NCBI RefSeq assembly: GCF_900634625.1
Contig: NC_041031.1
Location: forward strand, 8,080,904-8,144,903
DNA: 64,000 nucleotides
Direction of reading: 5' to 3'
From: Parambassis ranga
Taxonomy: Eukaryota > Chordata > Actinopteri > Ambassidae
The translations under genes were made by a program, and so were the position numbers. This document shows, one piece after another, positions 1 to 15,700 of this stretch; positions within the stretch are counted from its first letter, which is position 1, and every line of letters begins with the position of its first letter. The notes below the pieces were generated by a model. That model was not told the DNA's origin, searched no databases, and worked only from the letters and a program-made list of their open reading frames with translations.

Positions 1-3000
1 TGTGTGTGCATGATTAATTGAGATTTATAGGGGCTTGAGCAATGTGAAATGTACGCACACTGTAAAATTTGTATCTGTGTCCTCCTCTTACACTCCTCAT
101 AACTTAACTCAGTCTCAGGGACCTTCCCACAGGTTAAATGTGTCATAAATCTACATAAGCAAACAGTGAAAATCTTATACTTTGTCAGTGTCTTTCAAAC
201 GGCTGAACATCGTCACATCAGTTCTGACAAAGTGTGTCATTTCATTCCTGTCTTTAAGCCCCAATTCTTTGACTCTGCTCCATTATGTCTATTCATTCTC
301 CAGTCAGACTAATGTTCCCTGTCACTGAAAAAAAAACAGAACTGAGAATCTCTGAAACTCTTGTGGGCGGAGCCTGATAGTGTTTGCATGTGAAAAATAC
401 AAAGACAGATGGAGACAAAAGACTGATGAGACGCAGATATAAGGACATGTGAGGATATTTGGAGATACAATAAAGTTTTCTTTTGTTGTTACCAAGTCTC
501 TTCTCCTTTTATTTGCAGGCTGACCACAGTGTTGATTATTCTCCTTGTTTGGAGTGAGATAGGGTACAGTCAGAGCCACACATAAAACTATAGCCAGCAG
601 CTCCGGTAATTGGAAACCTCATTTAGTACAAAAGTGACGTATACAACAGTCAGTACAAACGCTGACGTACCTAGGAGTCGGAAATATTCACACATGGGCA
701 TGCATCTGCCAAGACACACACTCAGTTGTAAATCCTTCCCCAAGGATCGCAGTGAACTAGTAATGTTAGATCTAGAGAGGAGAGCTGTGCATTAACCGAG
801 ATACTAGACACCGGTTTAAAAAAAAACCTTACTCCGTTCCTAAGTCTTTACACCTATAGTAAAAGCAGCGTGATAATGCTCACTATCAGTGAGCAAAAGC
901 AATGTAAGTTATGCTATGCCATGTTACTGTTTAATTTAAAATGAAGCTATTCTGACTCTCAACTCTCTGTTTTGACAGAGAGAGTTCAATTGTTTATGGC
1001 AGCCAAAATCTTTCTGGAAAGGTGTCATATATCAAAAACGACACCACACACGCAAGTCTCAAAAACTGACTTTACTGCAGAATGTTTAAGTTACTTGAGA
1101 GCAGGTCAGTAAAAACATCGTACATAAAACAGGACTCATAAAATGTCTGTGAAGTCTTTAAATAATGGAAGCCAGGCTTAAAATCCATTATATGTTGGGA
1201 AGGTGGATATGTTGCAATGTCTATCTATGTTTCTAAGAAAAATAGAGTATAATTATTATTATTGGTAAGGGGATGTAGAGTCCTTTATAAAGCAGTGGGG
1301 ATTTTTTTTAAGCTAACTAGGCCCTGTTTCTTTTGAAAGGCACCATGGAAGCAGGAGTTCATGTTGTGACAAGACTGAAAAAGTAATCCTTAGCTAAGGT
1401 AAATAAATACTCTGAAATGTCTGAAAACAACATTACATGAAGTAAGTGGTATGCTGCAAATACTTTCATACAGTAGCTGTCCTGGACCATGTTCAAAGGC
1501 AGGGTGAAAAGCATGGGATTTAGGCTGTTTCATAAAAAATAAGAAGTGACTAAAAACACCATGCAAAGCAGGCATGCTTGTCAAACAGGCAGAGATCCGA
1601 CTTTCTTTTAATTCAAGCACTTGGATTAATAGAGATTCAGATGTGCTCTGTCTAAATCACTCCATTCAACCCATTTATTATGGAGCTGTTCTCCACACCT
1701 CCTCTTAGAGATATGCATGTGTCCGCTATGATTTGTGCTTAAAGCAAGAAACTAATTTACACCAAGGGAAATCACTGTTTGTCACCGTGGGCAAGGCCAA
1801 ACGGGCAGAGCCTTAATTCATTACTGTGACCTTCTTTAGGCTGTGTTTGGTCCACACTCTCCTCGGATTGGAAGAGTGGATCACTATGGTTACTCTGCAC
1901 TGCTGACACAATCAATACTGCACAGCTTTGGTACAACTCCTGACCATGCATCACATACCTTGGCCTTTTATCCACCCTTCTTCTCTTATAAGGCTCATCT
2001 GTCCTCATCACAGACACTGTCCGCATGAGCTGGGCCTTTTCAGTGATTGGTTAGAGCATTGATCTTAATCATAAATTACCACAAGAGCTGCCTTCACAAA
2101 TGAGCAGCTATAGTTTCTGAAGATTTATGAGCACTGACGGCCAGATGGTTTGGTGCTAACAGATGTTATTTATTGAAGATGTCTGCATATAGTATAACCC
2201 AAATACATGAATATTCAGGAGGATTTCAGCAAAAAAAACACAAAAAAGCAAAAAACAAAAACAGTGGACATTATATAATCCTGTATGGCTTATGTTTTGT
2301 TACATAAACTATATTTTATACAACACAAACACTAACAATGGTTACTAAGGCAGCTTGGTACACAATGACAAGCAAGTTTTTCAAGTGCATGACTCACCCA
2401 AAACACACCTTTCATGCATGCTCTTTATACTAAATGTCACTTGCACTGCAGGCGACAGGATGACTCTGAATGTGTGGAATGCTGAAACTATGAAGACCTT
2501 CTTGTAAACTTATTTATCTGATGCTGTTCATCATGCAACTTCATACAGTGAGCTAAAATGCTTTGTATATGAAAAAAATAAATATATTTCTTTCCTCTAG
2601 AAATTCTATTTATTTATAAATAATTCTATCTGACAGCTGAATACCGAGGTAATAAAGGCTTACTTTATTATTATTAGGTATTTTATTAACTTTATATGAT
2701 TCACATATGATCATCAGATGTAATTAAACGCTTATTATGAACACATATCATTTCTTGTCATGTCCTCAAAAACACAGCTTGCTGTGGCTTCCGTGTGGAA
2801 TCTGGCTCGAGCTGAACAGAAGCTGGAAGCTACAGTTGCAACTTGCAGGTGCACTTTAACACACTTTTTTTTTTATCTGCGTGATGCACGTGTATGTCAC
2901 ATACTTTTGACCTGTCAAAGCAGACGCATGTCAACAGACTCATTGCTGCATACCAGTCTGTCAACAGTTAAACACACCATTGTGAGCATTATGTTTACAG

Positions 3001-3606
3001 GTTGACCTTAAACAGCATCTTGGACAGAAAGTTCAGCATGAACTCAATTTTTTATATACACAAATGTGCACTAAATCCGAATCAATCAATTAAATGTAAC
3101 TTTACATTATTAACATTTATATGTGTTAATAATTTAATTGTATTAAGTGGTGTTACAGGCACCAGGTAACGTATTAGTGATAAGGTCAGATGTTAAAAGG
3201 TTTTGAACACAGCATGTGCTGTTATAGATTAGAGCTGAGTGTATCCACCCTAGCCTTATTCCCTTGTGGTCAGTTTCTCGAACCCACCCTCTTTTCTTGT
3301 TTTCTAGGCCTCACCATACACACACACACACACACAACACATACACAGACAGACACAACCACATAATAGTTCCTGTCTGGTCACATTGTAATTGTGAGCC
3401 ACAAGTTTGAGCCTCTGTGCAACAGTTTGTACAGATGCATGGATTATCACGCACAGACTGTAGACAGCAAGACAGTCCAAAAAACACAGCCTGCGCCATT
3501 GTTTGAGCACAATTAAGCTACACATAGTGGAGCACTCATCCAATTATAGCTGTGACATGGCTAAGCAACACATGCAAGCAGAAGATGTAGAAGCCCATTA
3601 GACATT
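1..3606. other. Intergenic stretch, no gene recognised
   Basis: I see no open reading frame here that resembles a known protein or is flanked by plausible splice sites. The sequence is AT-rich with short A/T runs, and a small CA tract lies at about 3318-3336. The longest open frames are under 90 codons and of low complexity. Confidence 0.6.
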
Positions 3607-3766
3607 TTTGTTTTGCCTTTAATGGATTGTTGCCAGTGGAGAGACAGGAAGCACTGGGGGTAGAGGCATACAGCAAAGAGCCACAGGCTAGAATCGAACC
3701 AAGGCCACAGCGTTAAGGGCTTTTTTCTGGGGTTATGGGGCAGCCTCTCTGTAGGTGAGTTAACTA
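3607..3766 (-). repeat. tRNA-derived SINE, degenerate copy
   Basis: Read on the minus strand, this starts with a tRNA-like head (TTAACTCACCTACAGAG, an A-box-like start near 3766). A good RNA polymerase III B box, GGTTCGATTCTA, follows at 3700-3689. Next come a 'CTTTGCTGTATG' segment, a C-rich stretch, 'CTTCCTGTCTCTCC', and a tail of 'ATTAAAGGCAAAACAAAAATG'-like sequence. This order (tRNA head, 'CTTTGCTGCATG' block, 'TTTCCTGTC' block, 'AAAGGCAAAAATG' tail) is one I know from a SINE common in percomorph fish genomes. Ends are approximate. An open frame across it at 3561-3791 is a by-product of the repeat. Confidence 0.75.
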
Positions 3767-6700
3767 GATAAAATAATGAAATATTGATCATATATATAGT
3801 CTCTCAACACACTAGACTTTTGTTGTTGCCTAGAAACATTATGAATATCTTCTTTGTGCATTTTTTTTCATGAAAGAAGCATATTAAGGCAGCAGTTCAC
3901 AAGGAAGAAAGTGAAACCAACAGGTAGTAGTATTTATGTCTGGATAAGATCTATTTATCTAAAAGGAGGGGAAAGCATGTCTTCTGATGTGATAAACATC
4001 CTTAAGAACAATGTTCTTTCTGTGATAGCTTCCCGTCACATCCTTATCACTGTGTGTCCAACATCCTTATTATCTTCATCCCAACTATATAGACAAAACC
4101 ATTAATTATACTGGAGGGGTTTGAAGAACAGTAGATCAAATGTCCTTGCCCCCTCTTGTAGCGTACAATTTGTTTGACATATCATTAACCTTTTCACCAG
4201 TTTCACAGCAAATGTCACATCATGGACATTTACACTAATGCAGGAAATACTTTGTCGATACATGTAAAGATTAATAACCCGTAAACATTCATCTATAAGA
4301 AACAAATTACGACCAGAGCCCTATGAAATGTTGTCAAATGTCTTTAAGCTGCACAATGTAAGCACTGATTTAGTGCTGCAAATGCATTCTACACTGCTCT
4401 AATGAGGATGATATGTAGCAATAAAAACATTTCTGAGATTTGATATGTTGTAAATAATCTTGCACAGTTTAAGATTACTTGCATAGTTGCAACTGGAAGC
4501 ATGCACATCCATGTATTCAGTAAGCCAAACACACAGTACTTACATAGCCTATAATAGTAAGCAATGCACTCACACTATACTCTTGGGATTATCAAATGTA
4601 CAGTTACTGAGACAGGAACAAACCCAACTCCCCTGCAGTCACCGTTCCCACCCCTGTCAAGTTCAGATTCTTGTAGCGCACATGCTAGTTAAGAATGCAG
4701 TAATTGTATCCAGTTACATACTGCCATCGTGCTGCTAAAACCTGAAGATCTCTAGATATCCTCCTACTTAGGTTTGGAAGCACTGCTACTCATGTAAAGC
4801 TAGTAAGCTGTTTAGCTAGGCATGCTAAGACGTGTGGTTTATACAAAGTGTCAGCGTCTTAGTCTCAGAAAAACACTCCAAAGACTTGCTGGATGGGCCG
4901 CACTGCGTTGGCACACGAAGGAATCCAAATTTGGACTCTGCGTCCACAGTTGGTCAGCTAATCACTTTTTGATTGAGAGATTTATCATGCTGTCACTTCT
5001 TAGAAATGTAGGAAGTGGGCACATATGGGAGATAACAGCTATCAATTAAAATGATTAAAATTATTAGTAAATCACCAAGGAACTCCTGGAATGTTTTGTA
5101 CATCTTACACTGACTACCCCTTATTATTGAGTGTGGGAGTATCTGACTGATGGGGATTTTCTTTTTAATAATAGGTCTGCTCTATTGCTGTCACAGTCTC
5201 CTCCGTTTTTTTCTTTTCTTTTTTCTTTTTAACCACAGGGGCCAAGAGGAAGCCCACCCATAGATCTTTCAGCAGATGGAAATAACCTTTCCAGATTGTC
5301 CCTGCTGGAGATATAATTATCACAGGAGCCCTGGCTGTTAGTAGAAGTATTCAACTGGGCCAGGTCTCTCTGTGATGCTGGTTTCCCATCATGACAGAAA
5401 CACACAGGAAAGAAAAGAAATGCAGCGAGTGACCATAGGTCATAACTGCCAAGGGTTGAATCACACTGCTTTTGTTTGGCTATGCTAATACACTGCTGTG
5501 AACCTCTGAATCTCTAAATCCTCTACGGAAGGAGGAAGAGGGATGGCAGAATAAAGAGAAATAGAAGAAAGTATACAAACAAACATAATGTCAAATATAC
5601 TGTATTCTGTTTTTGAACTCTGGACCTGGAGGGGGAACTTTCAGTGACAACTATGTGCCGAACAGCAGCTGGTTTGAAGCTTGACATGCATACAAAAAGA
5701 CACGGGCAGATGGATGACGACTTTTTATGTTGGTTCTGGTCACAGGGCTTCTAAACGGCGCTTTGTTCGGGGATTTCACGGGCAGTGAGTTTGAGTAAAA
5801 GGTGAGAGGTCCTGTTTTAGTATGAACATTCATTAACTGAGGATAGAACGAAGCATTCATTCAAGTGAGAGGTTTGCTGTTTAAAAGAAAGGGTCAGTTT
5901 CTTGTTTTGGCAAATTGATGTGGATCGTAGCTACTTTCTAATGTGATGTAGGTTGATGCACACATGGTCTTTATCATAAGAACTTGGAACAAGACTCTTT
6001 TCACTTGAGCTGTGTAACTATCCACAGGGAAAATGTTTTTTTTAGAGCCTGCATTATATGGTACAACACTGGCAGTGTTTCACTGGCAAAGCTTACTGCT
6101 GACTGTCCATTCAGTAGAAAGTGACATTTCACTTCAGCTTGCTGTCTGTGCTCATTCACTGTAAGCTTGTGCATAACCTTTGCTGATGTCATATGACTCG
6201 TGCGCCTTCAAGCACTTCATGAACTTGTGCATTCAACTTTTGTGATCACATGGCGCTGTTCACCGGAGGGGTTTGAAATTCAGTTCAATGCTAAATAGCA
6301 AGTGCTGTGGTGATGTGAAGCATTGGCTGGACTTTGGGAGTTGCTTAAATGCACAGACACATGCATGTCTGTGTGCTGGCTAATGTCAATGTCTCTGCAT
6401 GCCTGCATCTGAGTGGCATTGCACCTTATCTCCCCTGTTTCTGGGAACATGATACCGGTGTCTCACAAGCAGACACCAAGCATTTCCACTAAATGAAACC
6501 TTGTCCTCCCCTGAGTGTTCCTGATAGCTGGCAGTTCAGACTGGGACAGCATGGGGCCAAAATTACTCTGGTACAGCCAAACTATTTATACCACAAGCTA
6601 CTCCTTATCACATGACAGTACTTGAGAAATTACAATCAGTGAGTTTTAAGTTTTTACGTGTGAGTTTATGGCATCTGATATGTGTATGTATGCAATTTTG

Positions 6701-9700
6701 GCATTTTAATAAGCAGTCAACATTACAGTACAAAGCAGAACTAATTTCCATAAACCTAAATTGTAAAATAATACTAATTACATATAGTAAAACAATTAAG
6801 AATTACAAAAAATGTTAAAAAAAAGTTACTGGCTAAAAAAAGGGAAAAAACAAACCTCTTAGTTACTCAAACGTATGTCGTCCTTACTAAATGCTCTCCA
6901 CTTATTTGACTTCCTTATTGCTCAATTAACAACAAAAGAAAGGACTAAAATGGAATGGAAATAGAAATAAAAAAAGTTCACAGACCCTGTTTAAATTACT
7001 TAATGCTGCATTTCAGTGTTTTACCTATGACACTTGCATGTGGTGTGCCAATAACATGCCCTATATCCCTCTTTTATTGACAAAAATACATCTGTCAGTC
7101 ACCACCTCCTTCCAGTATTTATGCCCTAGAACACTATGTGAGACGCCAGCAGGCAGGAATAGAAAGGTGTGAACAGGTCTGGCTGGTCTGCTGAGTGCCT
7201 GCAGTCTGAAACCAATCTGTGAAGCACTACAAAGCTTTCAGGTAGCTTACAACCAGTAAAGACATTTAACTGTGTGCACACGTGCTGACTGAATGTAGGC
7301 CATATGTTAAGTGCACATGCTGTACATATTTAACAAGCAAAGTAAGAGAAAGTCAAGCTCATTAGAATTCAGAGAGGGATGCAGTTCTATAACTTGGAAT
7401 TTAAAGCAAAGCTGCATTTGGGGAGCTGGATTTATTGAGGCCATCTATGAACATGTGCCTGAGTGAAGTGCTTAAATTGGAGAGTGCTCTGGTAATTGCG
7501 TTAGAGAGAGATGCTCTTTTAGCACATGCTATCTTACTTCCTGCAGGTGCCGAACAAGGCAGCATTAAATTGCTCACATTTCTATTCAACAAGTAGAGCC
7601 AAGAAGGAGGAAAAACACAGCGTCTCAGTGAAAACTTGAAGCACTAATAGGTGTGTTCATATGAGTCATAAGTCATGTGGGTGTTTTATTATCACCCGAT
7701 GGTGCTCAGTTTAGGAACCAGCCTCAGGCAATTTAATTTTTCAGTGCAAACATTACTTTGTTCTGACTTTAACAGTAAAAATGTGCAGGTTTCCAATTAT
7801 GCTTTTTAGACTTATTACATAAGTAAAGTGTTCAGAATGTGTACATTTGAACTGGTTTTAGGTGATGCTGTGTTGGAGGTGAACAAAAAACGCTCCTCTT
7901 CTTGAACCTTTTTTTCTTTGAATTGATTTCCACATTCAGTTGTGGATGAGGATGACTCACCCCTTTCTTTTTCACTCACCTTTATTGCTGTTCTGCCTGG
8001 TTGCCATGCCCACATAGATGCACAAAGAGCAGAGGGTTAGGATAAAAACAAGCTGGCTCTGTTTTCCTTTACTTGGAGGGGTGGGGGGTTGCTAAAAAGC
8101 AAAAGGAGCAACAATTAAAGCCTCCCTGAGCAGAGCAACACTCAACACAAGATGGCTTTGGGGAAAATGATAATAATAAAAAATAAAGAGCACAGCCTTT
8201 CTCTTAAAATTAGGGGATTTTTTTTCTGCATGCTACCAATAGAGCAAGGAACACGGCATAATTCATTTTAGAACTGTATCCAAACAATGACTGTTGTAAA
8301 AGCTGCAAAAGCAGCCAGTGACTGCTTTTTGACTTGTTTTCCACCCTTAATATAATCAAGAATGATTTTCATTTCCAAGTCATATCCCAGGATAGTAGCA
8401 ATTAACAGATCAGACACGGAACATTGGCTGCCCTGTGAGTACACGTGCTGCCATCATCCTCCACACATCTGACTCAAGACAATAAGACCCCCGCAGAGCA
8501 GCAGGAACTTTGTGTGAAGCACCACATTAAACCACGATACAACAGCCTTCTACAAGTTTAAATGAAAATATTATATACTGTATATTGTATATGTTGTATT
8601 ACATTACATGATTATTTATATAATCATATTATTTGACAGTAACGGGAAAATGTGGAACTTTTTTTTTCACCATTGGTGGATGGATTTCTAAAATACCTGT
8701 AGTGCAGGCCTGAAATGTTTCATTAGGAAAACTAATAATATATAACCAGTGGAAAGTGTTTTATTGCCCGTATGGTTGTATTTTTGTGGGTGGTGCATAC
8801 TACTGAGGTAGTACTAATATAATATTTCTGTTTTATTTGTTTCATTGTATTCTCTTTGTCTGCTTTCAAGAGGAAATCCAAAATTATATCTATATGGTTC
8901 ACAAACTTCACAAACAAAGCCCCACTGTGCAGAAATGTACAAAACGCTTATTTCTTTTGGTAAACACAATGAGCAGCAGGAATAGGATAAATTAAGACCA
9001 TTATTATTTAAGTGCAACCTCTGATAGTGTTCATTCAAAAAGGCCAAACTCTTTTGTCTGCCAAAGCCTAGTTTACACCTACATTTGTACATTTTTCAGT
9101 GCTCTGCTATGCTTCTTAGAAACATTGTGCAGAACAGACGTCATTAAAGTGATGACAAAGCTTACACATGGGACCTCATCGCAGAGGTCGTCCTCTATCC
9201 GCTTGATGAATACTGAGAACAAAGACATTTCAGACAACAGCAACGCCCACGGTTATGGACAAATCCAGAGAGTTAAAACAATAGAAAATGCGTCAACACT
9301 AAATACTGCACCGTTCAAGGACACAGCAGATAGCTTTGGGCCAATTAAAGGAATACATTTGGATCATTACTACATTACTATGTTTTCTTAGTTTTGACCA
9401 TGATTCCTAATGCGCCTCGAAAACCAAAACGTCTGGCAGAACAAAAGATGAAGGCTTTTCAAACATAAATAAAAAAGTAGTAAACATTACAGTAAGACAT
9501 TAAGAATGGCTGTAAAACAATGTAAAACAAACATTTATACTTTTTATTCCCACCTTGATTGTTTAAGTTCAAATCTACTCAAGTGTTCTAAAAGCATATT
9601 GTGTGACTACCTGTCTGTTGCAATCCATCATTATTTTACAATGTTACTTAGTTGACTGTACTTGGTGCAGTCGCACATCTACATTAATGCTTCAGAGTTA

Positions 9701-12700
9701 CTGAAGTGTACATTGAGTCCTACTCCACATGAATTTTAAACTAAGCAGACCTGATATAAAGAATCACCGTGTTATCAGCAAAGTCTTTAATAGATTGTGA
9801 TCATCATGGTCAAAGTTGTGTTGTTGAATCCTAAGCCCTCCTGGATTTGCAGTAGTTTGATAACGAGTATAACACTAAATGACACGAGCCTATGTGCACG
9901 TCCTGCATTCAGGACAATGGCATGAGATAGGAGGAGGCCAGGCATGAGGGAGATAGTAAGAGAGAGAGAGGCTCTGTTTTATGGTTCAGATAAAGACATT
10001 CAGGGGTTATTAACCATGAGGAGCTGTTTCATTACAGTGTCTGTCACTTTACTTTAAAGTGATCAGTGTGACCTTGCTGCTTGGACCAGGTTAAAATGTG
10101 CAGTTGTGCACCACTTGATGAAAATGCACTTACACATTTAGAACTTCTGCACTACTAATGCCAAAGTGGCTTTAGTAAATTAAGAGGGCTTTAATTTGTG
10201 CATTATGTAATTTAAAATCACCAAAAAGTGCTAATTATGTAGTGATGAAAGCACTGAATGTACTCAAAAAATTAAAATCCCCAAGGCAACTGGAGTCACA
10301 GCTTGATTGCAAACGCACTGCTCATTTAAAAGAAAGATGTCTGTCTTCTGATCGGCTCTGTAAAAGTTCACCCCTCTGGATCAGTGGTCCAAAACGTTCT
10401 ACATCTCCTGGAGTCTGACCTTGTTCTCTGTAAATGCAGCTGATTCATTGTCAAAAGCTTCCAGCTTCTGTGTGGGTCTCTGGCATGCACCCTTTATTTA
10501 CATATGTATTCATTCATTCATTTACTCCTTCACATATGCAATATGCCCTTGTTCATACTGCAGTCATTTCAATCAGTAGCTGAACTTTCGTCTCCATAAC
10601 TCATTTGTAGTAAACAGCTAATCTAAACTGAACCATTCACATCCACAGATTTTGGTCCTCCTCCACCAAACTAGCTCCCCCAAACATGTTTCTTCATGTC
10701 TTCATATGATAGTGATGCCAAAAACAACATGGATTCCCTTCCCAGAAGCTTTGCCCGCGCTGTCCATGAAAGACACATATAACATGCTTTTTATTTGGAC
10801 AACATCAGAAAGGAAAAGACAGGGAGAGAAGCAGGAGCTGGTTTCAGAGTGGAAGGTGAGGAGCTGCCCTGTGTGTACGTGTGTTGTTGGAGTAAACAAA
10901 AGTTTTAGTAACGTGCTCTGCAGCCCAGCCTGATACATGTAGAGAGGACATTAACCATCAGGTCAACAGGCTAATTACTACGTGAGTTGGTGAATCTCAC
11001 GGGAGCTTGCAACATACGCATGCATACACGCACAAATTGATGTTGCTCTGGAGATGCGATAAAAACGTCCCACTGTGTGATGCTTCTGTAACACTCCTGG
11101 TATAAAGCCGGAGCCAGACTTTGACCCAAAAGGCCTTTTGACATGTTCCACATATCGGATCGTCTGTCATGTCTGTCATGGTTTGTTAACTTTTAGGTTA
11201 GGTTTGAGGTAGAGGAGATAATGAAGGATTTGAAACACAAAATAAAACATGGTTTTACACGGTGACTCCTCCAACATGATATGAGTCATTTCGATTGCCT
11301 TCAGGCTTGGGTTATTGTTTTATGTATTTATTTGATTTTTAGGATGACCAGCTGAGCATTTTAAATGTATTAAAAAATTCAAAGTTATTTTCCAGTAACA
11401 CATTCAAAGAAGGAACATTATGGTATCTCAGTATATTTCAAACCCCCTTCACTTCAGACAAATGGCTCCTATTAAGCAGTGCATGTTGGGCTTTTGTTTT
11501 TGCACCCAGGTTCTATGCTAAGATTATGACTGATGAATAATGCAGCGTTTTAATTCAAAATTTAACTGAAAGATGCATTAGCAGAATCTCTAATATTAGC
11601 GTTGTGTTCCAGAAGAGAGCGGATATAATTATAAAATCTGATTGCTCCCTATCTCCACCATCATCTCTGACGTGTTGTTTACGAAATATGAATCACAGGG
11701 ATAATAGACCGGCATCCACCTGCTCACTCACCTGCATATAAATGGGAATATTTAGCAAAGACAGAGCTGCACCCCCAAAGAACCTGTGAGTGAGATGGAG
11801 AATATATTCCTGGCCTATTTCTTCTAATTATAACAACTGAATAGACTGGTGGAAACAAAACCTGATAAATACTAAGCCAAGTTCTGAATTTGAAATAGTG
11901 TCATGGTGTAAAGGTGAATATCTCAGATCATGAGTTTCTTATTAATTCAGGGATATTATTTTTTTTTATATCTTTGTCACTTAGAAAACAGAGATAAGAA
12001 GCTGTGTGTGGTAGGTGGGTCTGCTGCAAATATTATGTTAAATTACTGTTGATACTATCTGATGTTTCTTTGTTTTTGAGAGAGAAATTATACAGGATGT
12101 AACCTCTCTCTAGCAGCAGTTGCTATAGCAGCAAGATCACAGATGTGCAAGGAGAGACTAGTTTATGTCCAAGAAAACAGACAACAACACAAGCAATACA
12201 CAACCAGATTAACACATTATAAAATCTGACTGTGCAACATTTTAACAGGACGCTTCTTAATAAAACTTCCCTTTACTCCCTATAGTGGTAAAAGAAGCAG
12301 CGCCAGATAAAACACTTGGAAGCTATAAACATTTAAAGGCTTAGAAATCAGCACTAAGGTGGCGACTCTGGTGGATGTGGATTAACGAAATATAATGAAT
12401 GACAAGGTGCAATATAGACTTGGGTTGAGTATAACGTAAATCTGGTGTACGCACAACAGACAGATAATATAATACAAAAAAAAACTTGCAGCTGGATTAA
12501 AAATCCTGTGACAAAAGACATTCACTGCCTTTAACAACAGCTATACTAGATTCAAGGGGAAAAGGTAGAAAAACAAACTTTAAGTTTCAGTTACTGTGAT
12601 GAAGTGCGAATTATCTTTACTAAAATTCAAAGTAAATATGTATCTATAATATCTCTTTCTTCCATGATACTGGTATGTTGTTGCTCTATGAGGAAATGCA

Positions 12701-15700
12701 CTAGATAAAACAGGAGAGAAAAAAAGTGGGAAGTAGGAAGAAAGAAATAGAAAAAAAATAACTACAACGCTGAAACAGCAAACAGCAAAGTTATGTACGG
12801 GTACAAATTCGCTAGAACTTGCATGAGTTATGACCATGGGAACATTTTTTCATGATCTAATTGCGGGAAATACATCAAATATCTGTGGTCTTAGAAATAT
12901 TTAGTATTTAATCCTCTGCATTATTTCCAAATTTAGTTCATTTGTGTTTGTGTTTGAGGTTTATACTACCTATTTCCTGTCACTGTAAGCAGGGATTATG
13001 TTGCAAATTACATGCATTGTTTTTTGACTTTTTTGTGTCTGTATCATCTTTAAGATTCCCTGCAGGCTGACCTTCCATTTGAAACCTAAAATTAGTGGTT
13101 GTGTGGCCTGTCCTTATATACAAGGACTTAGACTGCAGTAAGAAGTGAATAGAGGCTCACTTCATGCACTCCTCTTAAACTGATGAACAGGTACGAGAAA
13201 AAAGAACCTTCTCATGTCGTCAGGAGGTCACATTAGTGCTGAGTTGTGTAGTCCTTGATGCTTTGATCTAGATGCAATTATAAGACCAGGGCTACTGTTG
13301 TGCTGTAGCCACACACTGCTAGACAGTTATTGTGCTTTCCAAGCAGTTTGTATTGTAAATTCAATCATTTCAAAAGTATACAATTAAAATGTCTGTCGGA
13401 GTTAGCCACTGAAACAACCAACGTTTTTCCTGGAAGGCAGTCTGACAGTTGGACTTGGTCCACCAGCTCCTCCATTTCCTATGAGTCTCTCTCTCACACA
13501 CACACATACACTTGCTCAAGCTATTTATCAAGTGGAGAAAGAGACAACAATGCCATGGCACGACTGTGCCTTTGAAGGGGCTGCCTCTTTGGACATTTGG
13601 CATTCCACTGGCACAGCATCACACGTCTGCTTGTCCACATATCAGCGTGTGCAGCTCAGATAAAACAATGTGACCAGACTGAAATAGTCCATTACACATT
13701 GATCATTGCCTGCACTATCACTAATTACACTTTGCCCTCTTTGATCCAAAATTACACCTGAATGCACCTGAGATATGAAGTGCTACCTTTAATCTAATGT
13801 ACAGCGCAGATTAACAAATACTACAGAGACCCTCTGTCCGGTCTTTCTTTCCGTCTGTCATGCAACACAAGCTGAGGCTGGTCTGCATCACTCACCAGGT
13901 CTGACTGTCAACTTACAACTGTTTACGTAATCATCCCAAGGTCCTGGCATAGTGGCAACAATAAAATTAGTCTGTACGTAGCTAGGCAATATCTTTCCCG
14001 TTTTAACTAAGCACATATATGTCTCTGAAACTTTGACACAATATTAAGTAAATTACAGTCACAAATACAACCACAAGTGTTTGTTTCTTAACAAGTATTA
14101 ACTATAAAAGGACCTACAAGTCATGTCATAGCACTGTATCAAACATGTCTCCCTTTTTTCCACGTACAATAATACAAATGTCTGCATCAAGTTTGCATGA
14201 AGTTTCAAGGGTGCTTGAGGAACATGTATTTCAAAGAATACACATCCAGCCTGCACATACATGCACAGGTGAGCAGAGGTAAGACAATCACTCATTTGTG
14301 TCTACAGGACATTCTTCGTCTCTTTGTCATGAGGGTACATGCAGCAAAGCGTTGACGTTGCTATGGTTGAGGTTGTGATGTACTATGCTGCACATAGCAG
14401 GACGGATTAGCCCATTTAGTCTCAGATTTCACTGGGTTTACTTCCCGCGGAAAAAAGGGATCCCAGACAGGCTGCCAGGGTCCCTAAGGAAGAGTTCAGA
14501 CGTCCTGTGTCACTAGAAGGACACCAGAACAGGGAAAATACATTCATTACACAAAAGAAATGGACTCTAAAAAAAAAGGGATGAGTGATAGTCATGAGGA
14601 GCTTGGCGCTGTGCCTAACACATGGAGATACGGGCCGGGCCAAAGGTTGGACTGTTCAAAGCAGCAGTCCCTTATGCAGGCAGATATGCTGGAAATAACA
14701 TTTAAAGTAAAGCGATTAGTGAGTCACTCAGCCAATTTGTCATTGTTGATCTTAAGTGTGCGCACTTTATGCACACACACAAACACAGACATCAGTCACT
14801 GACCTTATATGTCTGATAAAGCTGTCAGACAGAAACAACATCATCTTGTGTATCAACTCCTTTTTCATAATATTGTACCACCCACACATTGAGGGGGGAA
14901 AAGGCTAAATCCCACACACCATGAGCTCTTTAGGAAGGAAAAACGATCCTCCCTGGGAATAAAGAAGGACGTTCAGAAGCCTTGTGCGATACACTGAAAC
15001 TAATCTAGCCTGTTTTAATATCAGCAGTTTCTACTAACGAAGTATTGGAATAATCCAAGCGTTACCATTTGAGAATATAATCCAACTTTCATACATTGAG
15101 AATAAATATTTTCCTGAAATATTAAACATTTTAACACAAGTGTGGTGTTGGAAGGAAGGAAACATTCATTCTTGTTTTTTATAGCGCCTGGAAAATACCA
15201 ATTAGATTTCTAGCATCTAATAAGATATCAGTCTTGACATAATGAAGATCTTTCTCATTGCAGTCTTCATCAAAGAGATGTCAGTGTGCAAATGCCCTAT
15301 AATATCTTTTCACCCTATAATAATATCTTGCTGCAAAAAATGCACAATAAGAAAAATCAATCCTCAACGTTTTCATCTGATTGTTCCCTTCTGTCTCTTT
15401 TGTCTGTTGAGAAAATCACAGTTTTTTTTCTCGAGAAGGACAAAAAACACACGAAGAGCATGATTGTTAATCCATCAGGCCATCTGACAACCATGTCCTT
15501 CAGTTGTAACTGTTTGGTGTGTAAGTTGTGCCAAAACTTTAGGAGAAGGGGTTTCAGGAGAAACTTTATAAACGGTCTGGAAAAAGGTGATATAATGGCA
15601 GAGGAAAATGCCTCACCTACCCCTTCTCTCCAGCAGGCTACCCCTCACTGACCCCGTTATTCTGACAGGGGACGATAAACGGCACAGCACCAGCTTACAG

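Noticed and set aside
9125..9391. 88-codon open frame with ordinary amino acid composition
   Set aside because: Less repetitive than most, but I recognise no family, there is no Kozak or splice context, and it overlaps AT-rich non-coding DNA.
15286..15651. 121-codon open frame on the plus strand
   Set aside because: Lys/Ser/Phe-rich product typical of AT-rich chance frames; no domain, no splice sites with a partner exon.
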